DNA of 64,000 nucleotides from Trichomonas vaginalis G3 (Eukaryota > Parabasalia > Trichomonadida > Trichomonadidae): positions 39,259,660 to 39,323,659 of the forward strand of contig NC_067206.1 of NCBI RefSeq assembly GCF_026262505.1, given 5' to 3'. Position numbers and translations under genes: made by a program. The notes beneath the pieces are model-generated. The model did no database searches and had not been told where the DNA came from. It saw only the letters and a program-made list of their open reading frames with translations. Of this stretch, positions 54,343 through 64,000 are shown in pieces (the stretch's first letter is position 1; each line of letters begins with the position of its first letter).

Positions 54343-56076
54343 TTATTCTTCCTCCTCCTCTTTTTCTTCTTCTTTATCATTAACTGTTGGTTTATTATCA
54401 CTAGGTCTGTAAGGAATTGGTTCTTGAACACCTATATCAGAAAGTAATTGTTCTTCCAATTGTTCCTTCTGTTGGTCTTTCTTCTTATAAATAATATGCA
54501 TAATTACAGAATAAATGATGATTGCAAGTGAAAGAACTGTTGTAAGACCAATTGATATAGAAAGAATCAATCCTCCATGTCCTTTATCTAATTCTTCTTC
54601 TTCTTTGTTGAATTCAGTAACTTCTTGTTTTGTTTTTCCTCCTCCATTTGAAGGTAATCTTAAGAATAAGTTATCTTCAATGATTTCTTCTTCATCACTA
54701 ACAGTTTCTATTGGTTCTACTTCAACTTTAACTTTAGCATTCATTTTGAAATTAGAAATGTTTTCTTCATCTCGAATGAATTTGAACAAATCATAATATG
54801 GATAAATAGTTACTGTATTATGTGTAACTTCGTCTGTTGTGTAACTGTCTGATGTTGACAATAAGTTTTTGATTTGATCATTGTCACTACTCACTTTAAC
54901 TTTAAATTTGTTTTTGTTGTGAACTGTGATTGTAAACAATTCGATTTCTTCATCATTGATGATGATTTCTTTTTCAAGTGACAAACTTGAATTTGTTGTA
55001 AATATTGATTCAATCTTCATTGGTATCATTATATGTCTTCTTTGAATAGGAGGTAAAACACTAATTGCTTGTATTTGGCACGGCTTTCTCAATGATTTAC
55101 ATTCTAATTTTATTAATTGAGCATTTCTTTCATCAGGTCTTTCTGTTGTTATACTAAATGGATTTTCATATTTCTTGTTACTTTTTTTGAGATTTTGATT
55201 ATACAAATCAAAATCAGATGTATCTACATATTCAATAGTTGCCATGTAATCTTGTTTACTATCCAATACGAAATTTCCATATAAGCATTGTGCTTTTCCT
55301 GGTTTAATTGTAAATGTTTTTGAATCAGTATATCTCAATCCAATATCATGGCCTTGTTCCACAAACTCTGGAGCCCAAATTTCGCTATTTGCACATTTAG
55401 CTGTAGCTTCTGTTAAATCATATCGATCAAATTTGTATTCTTCATAAAATGGATAATGTGATTTTGTAAATTTTTCAACTTCTTCCTTTGTATATGCTCC
55501 TGGTGTATCTGGAAAAACAAACATTTGATTTTTCGGAAATAATTGAACGACATTAGCAAGTGATGGGAAATAATAATTCACGTAAGTATGCGATGATGAA
55601 TCACGTGTAAAAGCGCGAGTTTTTTTTCCATCAAAAACTAAAATTATCAAATTTCGACTATAAGGAGAATATGTTGGTACAAATCTTTGACTGAAATGTA
55701 GTATTGTTGAAAAAACTGAATAATGTAGTTTTTTATCACTGAAATCGGAATTTTCAACTTTGATCATTTGGAGTAAAAAAGGCTCATTCCTATTGGAAGC
55801 GTAGATCATTGAAAATATATCATTTCTATCAGGGATTTTTCTAACCCATAGAAATGGATCTTCCATTGTAGGATTTATTTGACCATCATTAAACTCACCT
55901 TGTATTGAAGTGTTTGATGCAAAAATTGCACTGTAATCGAAGCAATATTTTTTCCCTGGCGGAATTTCAAGTAAATGATAGCTCTTCTCTTCATCGTATC
56001 CATCTTCATAATAGCAATCAGGGTCAATACGTGCATAATCTTTGCTGGTATATATGAGTAAGATGGTAAAAATCAT
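54343..56076 (-). CDS. Type I membrane protein, trichomonad-specific
   Basis: Read from the ATG at 56074-56076 (MIFTILLIYTSKDYARIDPD), the protein has 577 residues. It has a signal peptide, a large extracellular part of about 475 residues with beta-rich character and a few cysteines, a membrane span (about 499-528, LILSISIGLTTVLSLAIIIY) and an acidic tail ending EEEKEEEEE. TCACA, an initiator match, lies 7 bases before this ATG and supports it over the upstream TTG. I do not recognise the ectodomain. The frame stays open downstream of the stop, so the tail may originally have been longer. Confidence 0.65.
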   Translation of the reverse strand: MIFTILLIYTSKDYARIDPDCYYEDGYDEEKSYHLLEIPPGKKYCFDYSAIFASNTSIQGEFNDGQINPTMEDPFLWVRKIPDRNDIFSMIYASNRNEPFLLQMIKVENSDFSDKKLHYSVFSTILHFSQRFVPTYSPYSRNLIILVFDGKKTRAFTRDSSSHTYVNYYFPSLANVVQLFPKNQMFVFPDTPGAYTKEEVEKFTKSHYPFYEEYKFDRYDLTEATAKCANSEIWAPEFVEQGHDIGLRYTDSKTFTIKPGKAQCLYGNFVLDSKQDYMATIEYVDTSDFDLYNQNLKKSNKKYENPFSITTERPDERNAQLIKLECKSLRKPCQIQAISVLPPIQRRHIMIPMKIESIFTTNSSLSLEKEIIINDEEIELFTITVHNKNKFKVKVSSDNDQIKNLLSTSDSYTTDEVTHNTVTIYPYYDLFKFIRDEENISNFKMNAKVKVEVEPIETVSDEEEIIEDNLFLRLPSNGGGKTKQEVTEFNKEEEELDKGHGGLILSISIGLTTVLSLAIIIYSVIMHIIYKKKDQQKEQLEEQLLSDIGVQEPIPYRPSDNKPTVNDKEEEKEEEEE

Positions 56077-56607
56077 GTTCTGTGACGATAATAACCTGTT
56101 CAAAAATTAAATTTATAAATGTAGAATATTGGAACAAATAATATATATATATATCAGTAGTGTAAAATCTTCTCAAAAGATTGAGAGCACAGCGGTGTAA
56201 AATGTTTATTCTAATATGGAAATATTGCTATAATCAGAATGTATGTAATATAAATCCATTTTTTTTACTCATCAATATTCAATTAAGAAATATTTTCTTT
56301 GAAATTCTTGAATAATGTAAAAAATTTAGATATAATTCCAATTCCCGAATAGAAGTCTTAAAATTATTCCGATTTCCCATCCAACAAAATCGACTCGTTT
56401 ATAAAATTCATTTGCAATATTATAGAGAAATTAATGATATCTAATAAGCATTGATTCCAAATATATATAAATTTTGTTGAAATTATGATGCTAATTTTTT
56501 TTTCCTTTAAACTTATTCTATTTTTCTTAAATAAGTTTTACCATAAAAGTCAATGATATTTTAAAAAGTGACAATGATTTTGAGATGAAAAATTCTTACA
56601 TTTTGTT

Positions 56608-58765
56608 ATGGGAAATTTGAGTCAAACTAGTGCAATTATGTCATTAATCACATTTTTGCAAAACATTGGCTCAGCAATTGATTTCGATAAGTTTCCAGTC
56701 ACAGCCAAAATCAAGAAATGGGCCGGTGCACTGAAAAATCTAATCACATTAATTGCCACAGCTGTTTTATCGTTTTTTGCAGTCGTATTTTTGATACCTG
56801 GATTATTGGGTCTTTGCGAATGGTCACGAAGATTGAGACTCAAACTAAAATCCATATTGAAAAAGTTGACATTTACAGTATTCGCATTGTTCTTGGATAT
56901 TTTCTACGTTCCAATTTTGACATATTTCTTACAAATAATTTACAGTACATCTGTTCAATGTCCAGAAGGATATTACTGGGGAGCATATAGAGGCGAAGAT
57001 GCATTACTTAAGACAAAAGGTCATTGCATTCCATGCGGGCCAATATTGAAGTATAAATACCCTGGAATTCAAAACTTCATTAATGACCAAGTAAGTCCTA
57101 ACACATCTGCTTCTGTGTTCAGAAAATTTACAAAATTCATGTCAAACAATCCAGGAATTTTAGAAGAAACATTTAATGCATTAAATGCCTCGCTTGATCC
57201 TTATTCAGAAATCACTAAAACGTGTCCTTATTTATGTTCTGGTAATCCAGTTCGTGTTGTTAAATCAGAGCCATCAATTTACTTTGATTATCAAATATTG
57301 CCCACTTATACATTGTTCTTGTATTGGGCCATTGCATTTGTTATGATTGGATGTCCTGTTTTATATTTCTTTTTAATCAACAGAGCGAGAAAACAATTCA
57401 AAACAATGGCTGCATATGGAGATTCTAAAGAATACAGATGGCATTGTTTGATGATCAGAGTTGAAACAGTTGGAGCTAAGTTCTGCAAAGATTTGACATA
57501 TTTCAATCCATACTGGGCAATTGTTAAGATTCTTTGTTTTACTTGTTACTACATTGGCAAACTTTGCACACAAAAACATCATTGGCTGTCTTCCAGTTTT
57601 ACACATTCTGATGTTTATATTGACATTAGTTCGCCGACCATATTTTGCATTTCTCAACAACATTATTGATATGATTTTGTATTTAGTTAATGCAGTTGTT
57701 GGTATTGTTGCAACAGTTAACGTTTACAAACCTGTTCCAGAGAAAGTCAATTCTTATATTGTTTTGGTTGCAGATATTGTTGGTGTTGCAGCAACAGTTG
57801 GTGCAATTGTTTTTGGCATGCTTGATAAAAAGAAACTTGTTGATCCAACACGACTTACTGACAACGATCAAATTCGAATCAAACGCGAGAAAGAGCGTCT
57901 TGAGAAAGAAGAGAAAGAACGAAAGAAGAAAGAGAAAGAAGGAAGCAAAAATAATGATAAAGATAAAGAGAAAGACAAGGACAAAGAGAAAGAGAAAAGT
58001 AAAGATAAAAAGAAGAAGAATTCAAAGAGAAAACATCCTAATTCAAAGAGAGGTAAAGATGATGATTTATTAGATAATTATTCCTCAGAAAGTGATGACT
58101 ACGATCACAATGAAGATGAAGATTCTTATTCGAAGAAGAGTAAGAAGAATAAACACAAAGATGATATGAGTGATTTTAGTCACAGTGATGAAGAAAGTAA
58201 ATCAAAAGAAAAAAGTGAAAGTTCTTCATCAAAATCAAAATCTAAGAAAGAAGAAATTATCGAAGATGATAATGTTGATGATGAAGATATCTCCGATAAA
58301 GAAGATATTAAAGATGGCAAAGATAAAACAAAATCAGAAAAGAAGAAAGATGAAGAAAAAGATAAAGACAACAAAGATGAAGAAAAAGATAAAGATAAAG
58401 ATAAAAAGGATGATAAGAAAGATGAAAAAGATAAGAAGAAAAAGAAGAAAGATCCATTAGAAGGAGATACAGATGTTGGTCCAATTCAGATTCCAAAGAA
58501 AATGATTAAACCAGTTGATGGATTAACTGAAATTGTTGAAGCTGATCTTAATGATGAAAGACTTGAAATCAGAAAGAGATTTACTCTTCTTTATCAAGTT
58601 TATGATTTATTGATTGATGATGTTGAATTTTCCATCTTAACACGATTTCTCAGATTCATGAGTTTCATGGGATTGGTTGCAACATTGCCAATATTTATAA
58701 ATCAGGGAAATAATGATTTTTCATGCATCGATTATATTGATTGGACTCATCGTACCAAGTGGTAA
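56608..58765 (+). pseudogene. Polytopic membrane protein, one frameshift
   Basis: Two overlapping frames together look like one gene. The first (56608-57669) has membrane segments at TLIATAVLSFFAVVFLIPGL, TVFALFLDIFYVPILTYFLQ and LFLYWAIAFVMIGCPVLYFF and a cysteine-containing loop. The second (from about 57521) continues with RFFVLLVTTLANFAHKNIIG, further spans, a long Lys/Glu/Asp-rich stretch (about 57880-58460) and a final hydrophobic end. A +1 frame change around 57530 separates them. No trichomonad intron signals are seen there, so it is a mutation or an assembly error. An AAAAGTGAC motif lies 36 bases before the ATG. Function unknown. Confidence 0.6.
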
Positions 58766-58974
58766 CTATAAGAATAAAAAAATAGATTTATATGATGTTT
58801 AAAAAATCTAAACTTGAATTTGATTTGTTTATCTTCAAAAATTAAATAATGAAATAATCAGAAAGGTTAAAACTTCTAAAAATATACTATCCATATACAG
58901 CACTGTATATATATTTTGTCAAATCTTGAAGATAAGAAGAATGTAAATTTTTAAAAAAGTGACAAGTTTCGAAA

Positions 58975-59481
58975 ATGATGTTTCTTTTTTTAATTGGAAC
59001 TGCAAAGGCATTCGGTACAAGTGAATTTAGGCAATGTCCAGGCCAAGCAAAACAATATTTTCAAATTAAAAAGTTCGATGTTTCTACCGCAATCGAAACC
59101 CGAGGAATGACATTTGTTCTTCACTTAATTGCAGAGCTTAATCATAAAGTGCAAGAACCATATCTTGAAATTCAATTAGCAAACGGAAGAATTCCTTACA
59201 CACGAAAAATCGACCAGCTCTGTCGTCCTGGTATTCTTATTTGTCCTGCGTCATTTTCACAAGTTGTCTATGCCGTTCTATTGCCAGTGCCTGCTACAAT
59301 TCCAATCGGAGATTATACAATTCGAATGATTTTTAGGGAAGGAAGCGAGAAATTAGGTTGTTACGAGTCCACTCTCAAGGTTAATGACATCGATATCGAG
59401 CAATTACATCGTGAAGAATACGCTAGATCTTTGAAACGTGAATATGAGGCTCATCATGATGAAACAGAAGAGGTTGAATGA
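58975..59481 (+). CDS. Secreted ML-domain (MD-2/NPC2-like lipid recognition) protein
   Basis: This 168-residue protein has a short signal peptide (MMFLFLIGTAKAFG) and an ML-type beta sandwich. Family features seen are paired cysteines (FRQCPG, DQLCRPGILICPA, KLGCYE), and the stretch VVYAVLLPVPATIPIGDYTI, in which P-x-P and PxGxY are typical. Such proteins bind sterols or other lipids in lysosomes or outside the cell. The last 25 residues are a charged extension. AAAAGTGAC lies 12 bases before the ATG. Confidence 0.8.
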   Translation: MMFLFLIGTAKAFGTSEFRQCPGQAKQYFQIKKFDVSTAIETRGMTFVLHLIAELNHKVQEPYLEIQLANGRIPYTRKIDQLCRPGILICPASFSQVVYAVLLPVPATIPIGDYTIRMIFREGSEKLGCYESTLKVNDIDIEQLHREEYARSLKREYEAHHDETEEVE

Positions 59482-60061
59482 TATGGTATTTTATGCTATG
59501 CTTTTCGAATCATTTTAGATCTATGTAAAATCATGTATGTTTATAGAGGTTTCAAAATCAACAAATTTTCTTTTTTTTTTACCAGAATATATAATTACTC
59601 CAAAATATATTGTGTATACCAATATGTTTGCGATTAATGAAGTTAAAGATAAAACCTTGATTTAATAAATAAAATATTATTGACAGAGGTTTCATTCGTT
59701 TTACATAATTGTTATTGGTAGGTTCTGATACTAGTAGAGTAGAATTATCTTTTATTGATAAATACTCCATGAGCATACCTAAATCAACTTATAGGGAACT
59801 TTGGCAGTCTATATCTTGCAACCGGAAGATTTCTATAGAAATATGTGCCCACATAAACTTGAGTGTGTAATGAATATATTTCTGTTGAGTTAATACAATA
59901 CTGTATCCTTAGAAAAGGGAAATTTCGAACCTACAAAATATTTGAACATGGAGTCGAAAACGAAATATGTCTCATAGTGGGGTGACATACTTTCTTTAAA
60001 AAGGTGATAATTTCATTTCAAATATAACAATAATTTAGTGAAATCAATTACAAATATTTGC
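59482..60061. other. AT-rich intergenic stretch
   Basis: Nothing recognisable; it lies between two convergent genes. An A/T tract and weak short repeats only. Confidence 0.4.
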
Positions 60062-60790
60062 TTATTGAGAAGCGAATAAGATTGGCTTGGCAACAGTGAT
60101 CTTTGTATATGTTGTTGCAGTTTGACGTTCTTCATGTTTAGGAATCATATCATAATTTGTTTCAAATGAGTTTGTTAATTCAATGCCTAATTTTGGCTTA
60201 GGTGCTACATTAAAGTTTGAATGTTCACGAATAGAGCACAATGTCTTTCTTAATTTGAGATTTAGAACTTCAGTTTCGCTCAACTGATGATTTGAATTCC
60301 AATTTACAATCATTGAATGGTATTTTGACTTCATTTGCTCTACTTCTTCGTTGTTAAGAGGCTTGTAAGCATTTAACTGAGCAGTTGATTCTTTAATGAA
60401 GGATCCAATTTGAACTGTCGAGTTTTGTAAATTCTTCACAGTGTTTTGGCGCTCCAAATCTTTAGCATTCCTAACTTCACTGATTTGAATGTTCATCTTC
60501 TGTTTCTCAAGGGAAATTTGAATATTTAATTCATCTCTGTATTCTTTCTCACGGATTGAGGCCAAACTTTGCTCAGCCTTGATTGCATGAGATAATGTGC
60601 TCTTATTTTTCTTTAATTCAGCCGCCTTTGCTTCTAATTTAAGGTTCTGTTCCTTCAAATTCAGAAGTTCTTGCTTGTTTAGTTCGTGTTCTTTCCTTTT
60701 AAGCGCACGCTTAGTTGAATCTTGGTTAGTTAAGTGTGGTGACTTTACTGGTGTCCTCATTGGAGACTTAGCAGAGACTTCAGAACTCAT
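60062..60790 (-). CDS. Coiled-coil protein, function unknown
   Basis: From the ATG at 60788-60790 (MSSEVSAKSPMRTPVKSP) the protein has 242 residues. The head is rich in Ser/Pro with SPMR-, TPVK- and SPHL-type phosphorylation-like sites. Residues about 25-150 form a long charged coiled coil and the rest is mixed. The layout resembles cytoskeletal or centrosomal proteins, but no family is recognised. An upstream in-frame ATG would add 13 residues and is less likely because the extension is hydrophobic and atypical. Confidence 0.7.
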   Translation of the reverse strand: MSSEVSAKSPMRTPVKSPHLTNQDSTKRALKRKEHELNKQELLNLKEQNLKLEAKAAELKKNKSTLSHAIKAEQSLASIREKEYRDELNIQISLEKQKMNIQISEVRNAKDLERQNTVKNLQNSTVQIGSFIKESTAQLNAYKPLNNEEVEQMKSKYHSMIVNWNSNHQLSETEVLNLKLRKTLCSIREHSNFNVAPKPKLGIELTNSFETNYDMIPKHEERQTATTYTKITVAKPILFASQ

Positions 60791-61584
60791 CCTAAAAATA
60801 TGTACGTTTAAGTATTCAATTTTTATCATTCAAAAATTCAATCTAAGAAAAAACAAATGAAGAATCAGCTTCGTACTTGAAATTTGCTTAACGTACTCAT
60901 TATTTTCCTTGAAAAAATATAATAAAATTGGAAAGACATCGATCTCAAAGAATGCAAACAATGAAACTGGCTTAAATAACATTTAAAAGCTTATGGCACT
61001 CTAACTGTTTTATGATGCAATGTAATTATCATTATTCTATATAAAATTTTTCAAAGATGCTGAGCCAACTAGCATCTGTCTTGTAACTTTATTTGCCAAT
61101 ATGTTTTTAGCAAATCAATGGTTTCCTAAGTGAAATATATTTTGCAAAGCATAATTATTGTGTTATTTAAATCTTGGATCCTAAATCCTTTATAATTATT
61201 CGTATATATATCAAAAATTAGCCCATTCTGCAGATTTAAAAACTCTGATTCTCAAAGTTTTTCGATTCAAAAATAAAAATTAATAAAAAATCAGTAAAAA
61301 AACTAAATATCTTTGTAATGAAATTTGAGTTTTGCAATTAAGCATGGATTTCAACAGTTCATATTTCTTCATGATAGCATGGGATGACTCTATTCAGATC
61401 GCCAGCTGAATATTTTGTGGAAAATCATCCAATGAAATCTTAAAAAATGGCTTTAAAGCTAATATTTCATAGGAAAAACAGTTTGTATCATAAAAACCAA
61501 CTCAATTTATTGCTTTTTTGATGTTTTTACATGCATTACAAAATAACGTGCAAAATTTTTCTAATTCACAAAATTAAAAAAACA
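60791..61584. other. Intergenic region of divergent genes
   Basis: AT-rich without genes or repeats that I can define. TCACA, matching the initiator pattern, lies about 20 bases before the ATG at 61585. Confidence 0.4.
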
Positions 61585-63210
61585 ATGCGAACAGCAGAAC
61601 TGGAGATTACTTGCCGACTTCGCCCCAAAGTATTATTAGTTCCACGCAAGAAAAATGTCGATCATGCGAACGAAAAGACAATTGATCAAATGATTGCAGC
61701 ATTAAAAATTCCATCTCCCGAAAGAACAGATCAAGATGTAGATACTCTATTGTCAACAGTTGGAAAATGGCCATGCTTCACAAATGCTGTTCACTCAGAG
61801 CAAATGAGACGTGAAGTTTGTCGACAAATGGTTTATGATGAAAGACCAGCAAACACAATTCTTTTCAAACAGGATGATGAGCCTAATGGTTGGTTTATTG
61901 TCGTTACTGGCGAGTGTAAAGTCGTTAAAGTCATTACAGATGATGCATTTATGGCGGATATGCCTCCAATCATGGTTCAAAAGCTAAAAGAAGCTCACGG
62001 ACCAGACAAATTCTTCAGAGCTGTATTCACTGCTGGTCCCAAACTCGAATTCGGATCTGTCGCTCTCATTAACGATTGTCCGCGTAACGCTACGATCTAT
62101 ATCTCGCAGCCAAGTATTCTTATTCGTGTTGATAACCAGATCTATCGTGATACTGCCAAGTTCTTTGCTCGTACTCAGCTTGTTAAACGTGCAAATATCA
62201 TTTCTCACATCAAAGAGTTCTCCATTTTACATACAGTACGCGATGCCAACGGCGAAGAAGGCGATACATTCATCCGCCTTGCCGAAAACACCGTAGATTT
62301 CAACTTACCCGCTGGAACAATTCTCGATAAGCAGCATACCGCGCCAATTACAGTCCCCGTCAAGTTCGATCCCAACGGGAAGTCCGAGAACGAGATAAAG
62401 ACCTTCTGGGACAACGAAAAAGCCAAGACACAGGGCTTTTTTGTCGTTGCTCAAGGAAAATTAACCGTTCACCGTTATGTAAACTTCTCAGAATACAAAG
62501 GGAACGACTCCAAGGACATAAAAGACGATGTTCTCAGCGTCAGACTCCCTCACGGCCAGCATCTAATTCAGATAGCTGAACTTGGACCGAAAACAATGTT
62601 TCCAGACCCAAGATTAGAGGATGGATGGATCAAACATCAATGTACACTCAAAGTTTCCGAACCTTGTCTCTTACACAATTTGAAATTAAACGATTTGACA
62701 TCGGCAATTACACAAAACAACCTGGAGAAGATCAAAGAAAGGATCCTTGACCAACCTGATGACCAGCAGATTATAGAGATGTGGATAGAAAAACAAAGAG
62801 CTGCACAATGGCTCGCATATAAAAATCAGTGCGTAAAAGAAGCGAAAAAAGTCATTGCTTTGGAACGCCAGATCATGAATGGAGAATATGGTATGAGGAA
62901 AGCAGGAATTCCTAAGTCAATTAAAGAACATGACCCATTTCCTCCATTGAGAAAAAGTTCTTTCAGCGATTTGGAGTCTTTGGAGAGGGAGAAGATAAAG
63001 AGGAGAGAAAAGGAAAAGGCATTTCAGACAAGAAAGATGGACCAGATGAGAAAAGCAATAGAATCAAGAGTGGCAATGGAAACTAAGAGATCTGAGGAAA
63101 TTAAGAAGATTAGAGAGGAGAAACTAAGTTACGTAAGAAAGAAATCGGCTCTGGAAGAGACAAGAACAAGTGCTAGATCACAAGGATCTCCAAAGAAACT
63201 TGTTACATAA
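61585..63210 (+). CDS. Cyclic-nucleotide-binding-domain protein with coiled-coil tail
   Basis: Read from the ATG at 61585 (MRTAELEITCRLRPK), the protein has 541 residues. Residues about 80-190 form a cNMP-binding fold. NTILFKQDDEPNGWFIVVTG is the first beta-roll part, and EFGSVALINDCPRNATI corresponds to the phosphate-binding cassette (FGE-L-x-PRxAT), with Ser in place of the usual Glu, so nucleotide binding may be weak. A second, more diverged fold covers about 225-370. The C-terminal 130 residues form a Lys/Glu/Arg-rich coiled coil. It may be a cAMP/cGMP sensor or a cytoskeletal relative. The upstream ATG at 61531 would add 18 residues. Confidence 0.8.
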   Translation: MRTAELEITCRLRPKVLLVPRKKNVDHANEKTIDQMIAALKIPSPERTDQDVDTLLSTVGKWPCFTNAVHSEQMRREVCRQMVYDERPANTILFKQDDEPNGWFIVVTGECKVVKVITDDAFMADMPPIMVQKLKEAHGPDKFFRAVFTAGPKLEFGSVALINDCPRNATIYISQPSILIRVDNQIYRDTAKFFARTQLVKRANIISHIKEFSILHTVRDANGEEGDTFIRLAENTVDFNLPAGTILDKQHTAPITVPVKFDPNGKSENEIKTFWDNEKAKTQGFFVVAQGKLTVHRYVNFSEYKGNDSKDIKDDVLSVRLPHGQHLIQIAELGPKTMFPDPRLEDGWIKHQCTLKVSEPCLLHNLKLNDLTSAITQNNLEKIKERILDQPDDQQIIEMWIEKQRAAQWLAYKNQCVKEAKKVIALERQIMNGEYGMRKAGIPKSIKEHDPFPPLRKSSFSDLESLEREKIKRREKEKAFQTRKMDQMRKAIESRVAMETKRSEEIKKIREEKLSYVRKKSALEETRTSARSQGSPKKLVT

Positions 63211-63784
63211 GAAAAAAATTAAATTTATAATTTCTTTGTTTTTTTGAACTAAAAATAAATTATGTTTGTTTTCATTAATCTCACAGTATCTATTACTTAT
63301 CAACAAAAGCTTTGGATCGTAAGTTTAACAAAATTCATGAAAGGATTTAAATAAAACACAAATCCAAGAAAGAATGGATTATGGTATGAGAGTCTGTGTT
63401 GTTGAAAGTACAGATGTAGATAAAGAATTTACAATATAAATGCTAATCATGTCAAAATATATTGAAAATAAACATGCACGAAACGATGGTTTATGGCTTA
63501 AGCGACATTGGAATTGATGATACATGTTGCGCAAAGCTTTGTAATGCGTCTAATGAATAGGTTTACTGCTTTTATTCTATTCCGACAAGAAAGAATTCTA
63601 TCAAAAATATAAAACAAATGATAATAAAACATCCTTCTGATTGTTACCAAGATAGATGTTAAACAATAAATCATTACAAACACTAAATTTGATCGAAGAT
63701 ATTGATTTGATGAGGTTTATATGTAAAAAAGGGTTAAAATTTTATAGTTTGAAAGTTTTACTATCTAAAGTAAAGAAATTTCTT
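63211..63784. other. AT-rich intergenic stretch
   Basis: No gene seen. It holds the 3' ends of two convergent genes. Confidence 0.4.
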
Positions 63785-64000
63785 TTAAATTTCTTCGTAT
63801 TTGGAAGAATCCTTGTTGTCCTTGATGAAGAAGTATCCGTAAATACCACCGACAATAGCGATTCCTGCAAAGAAGTAGAAGCATCCGCATGTCTTGATGA
63901 ACTTCTCCATTGGGCTGTACAATTGGATGATAGCGAAGGAGAAGAGCCAGTTTGTAGATGTGCAGATAGATGCAATTGTGCCACCGAACTGTGGTGGGAG
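63785..64000 (-). CDS. Sugar transporter (major facilitator superfamily), C-terminal end
   Basis: The last 71 codons of a gene that begins outside the window. It encodes two membrane spans, TNWLFSFAIIQLYSPM and CGCFYFFAGIAIVGGIYGYFF, and a short tail ending SSKYEEI. The NWxxxFxxxxxxxP and YxFAGI/FxxxG pattern is that of the final two helices of MFS sugar transporters. These carry hexoses across the plasma membrane. Confidence 0.75.
   Translation of the reverse strand, partial: LPPQFGGTIASICTSTNWLFSFAIIQLYSPMEKFIKTCGCFYFFAGIAIVGGIYGYFFIKDNKDSSKYEEI

Noticed and set aside
57480-57600. An intron joining the two membrane-protein frames
   Set aside because: No GTAYGT-type 5' site and no ACTAACACACAG-type 3' signal, which trichomonad introns require, are present.

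Overview
The window looks like nuclear DNA of a parabasalid protist, most likely Trichomonas vaginalis or a close relative. It is AT-rich and its host genes are compact and without visible introns. Several host starts are preceded by a TCAYW initiator-like element. The host gene set is typical of trichomonads: a PP1-like phosphatase, a DUF3447-type ankyrin protein, an S1/P1 nuclease, a TB2/DP1/HVA22 protein, an ML-domain secretory protein and large lineage-specific membrane proteins. Large Polinton (Maverick) DNA elements are also characteristic of this group. The species call is an inference.

Layout. 1-4421 is the right end of Polinton A. Its frames are intact: a phage-tail-fibre-like protein, a possible minor capsid protein, small virion-type proteins and a D12-class DNA adenine methylase, ending in paired hairpins and a T-tract. 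4422-18052 is host DNA with a PP1-like phosphatase, a ubiquitin fragment beside an ankyrin fragment, a broken S1/P1 nuclease, an intact ankyrin gene, an EF-hand-like protein, a TB2/DP1 protein and a coiled-coil protein. A 0.6-kb repeat family occurs twice. A MULE transposase is cut off at its C-terminus where the second Polinton begins. 18053-50367 is a composite Polinton region. Its left piece carries small genes, a broken capsid region and an intact protein-primed DNA polymerase. A poor-quality, nearly gene-free stretch (26850-30648) with a noisy satellite, a GC-rich island and a hairpin cluster ends at a 25-base gap. Then follows a palindrome of about 17 kb (30674-47616) built of satellite repeats, with a superfamily 3 helicase at each outer end. 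The element closes with small genes and the same hairpin/T-tract terminus as Polinton A. 50368-64000 is host DNA with an armadillo-like protein, two large membrane proteins each with one lesion, an ML-domain protein, a coiled-coil protein, a cyclic-nucleotide-binding-domain protein and the end of a sugar transporter.

The main points for a second look are the palindrome of iterated repeats between outward-facing helicase genes (real structure or read artefact), a cargo gene exchanged between conserved flanks at Polinton ends, a hairpin-bearing module that doubles as a shared protein C-terminus, a start-proximal TATTTTTATC motif on Polinton genes, and a host intergenic AAAAGTGAC motif that is also carried by the 0.6-kb repeat.
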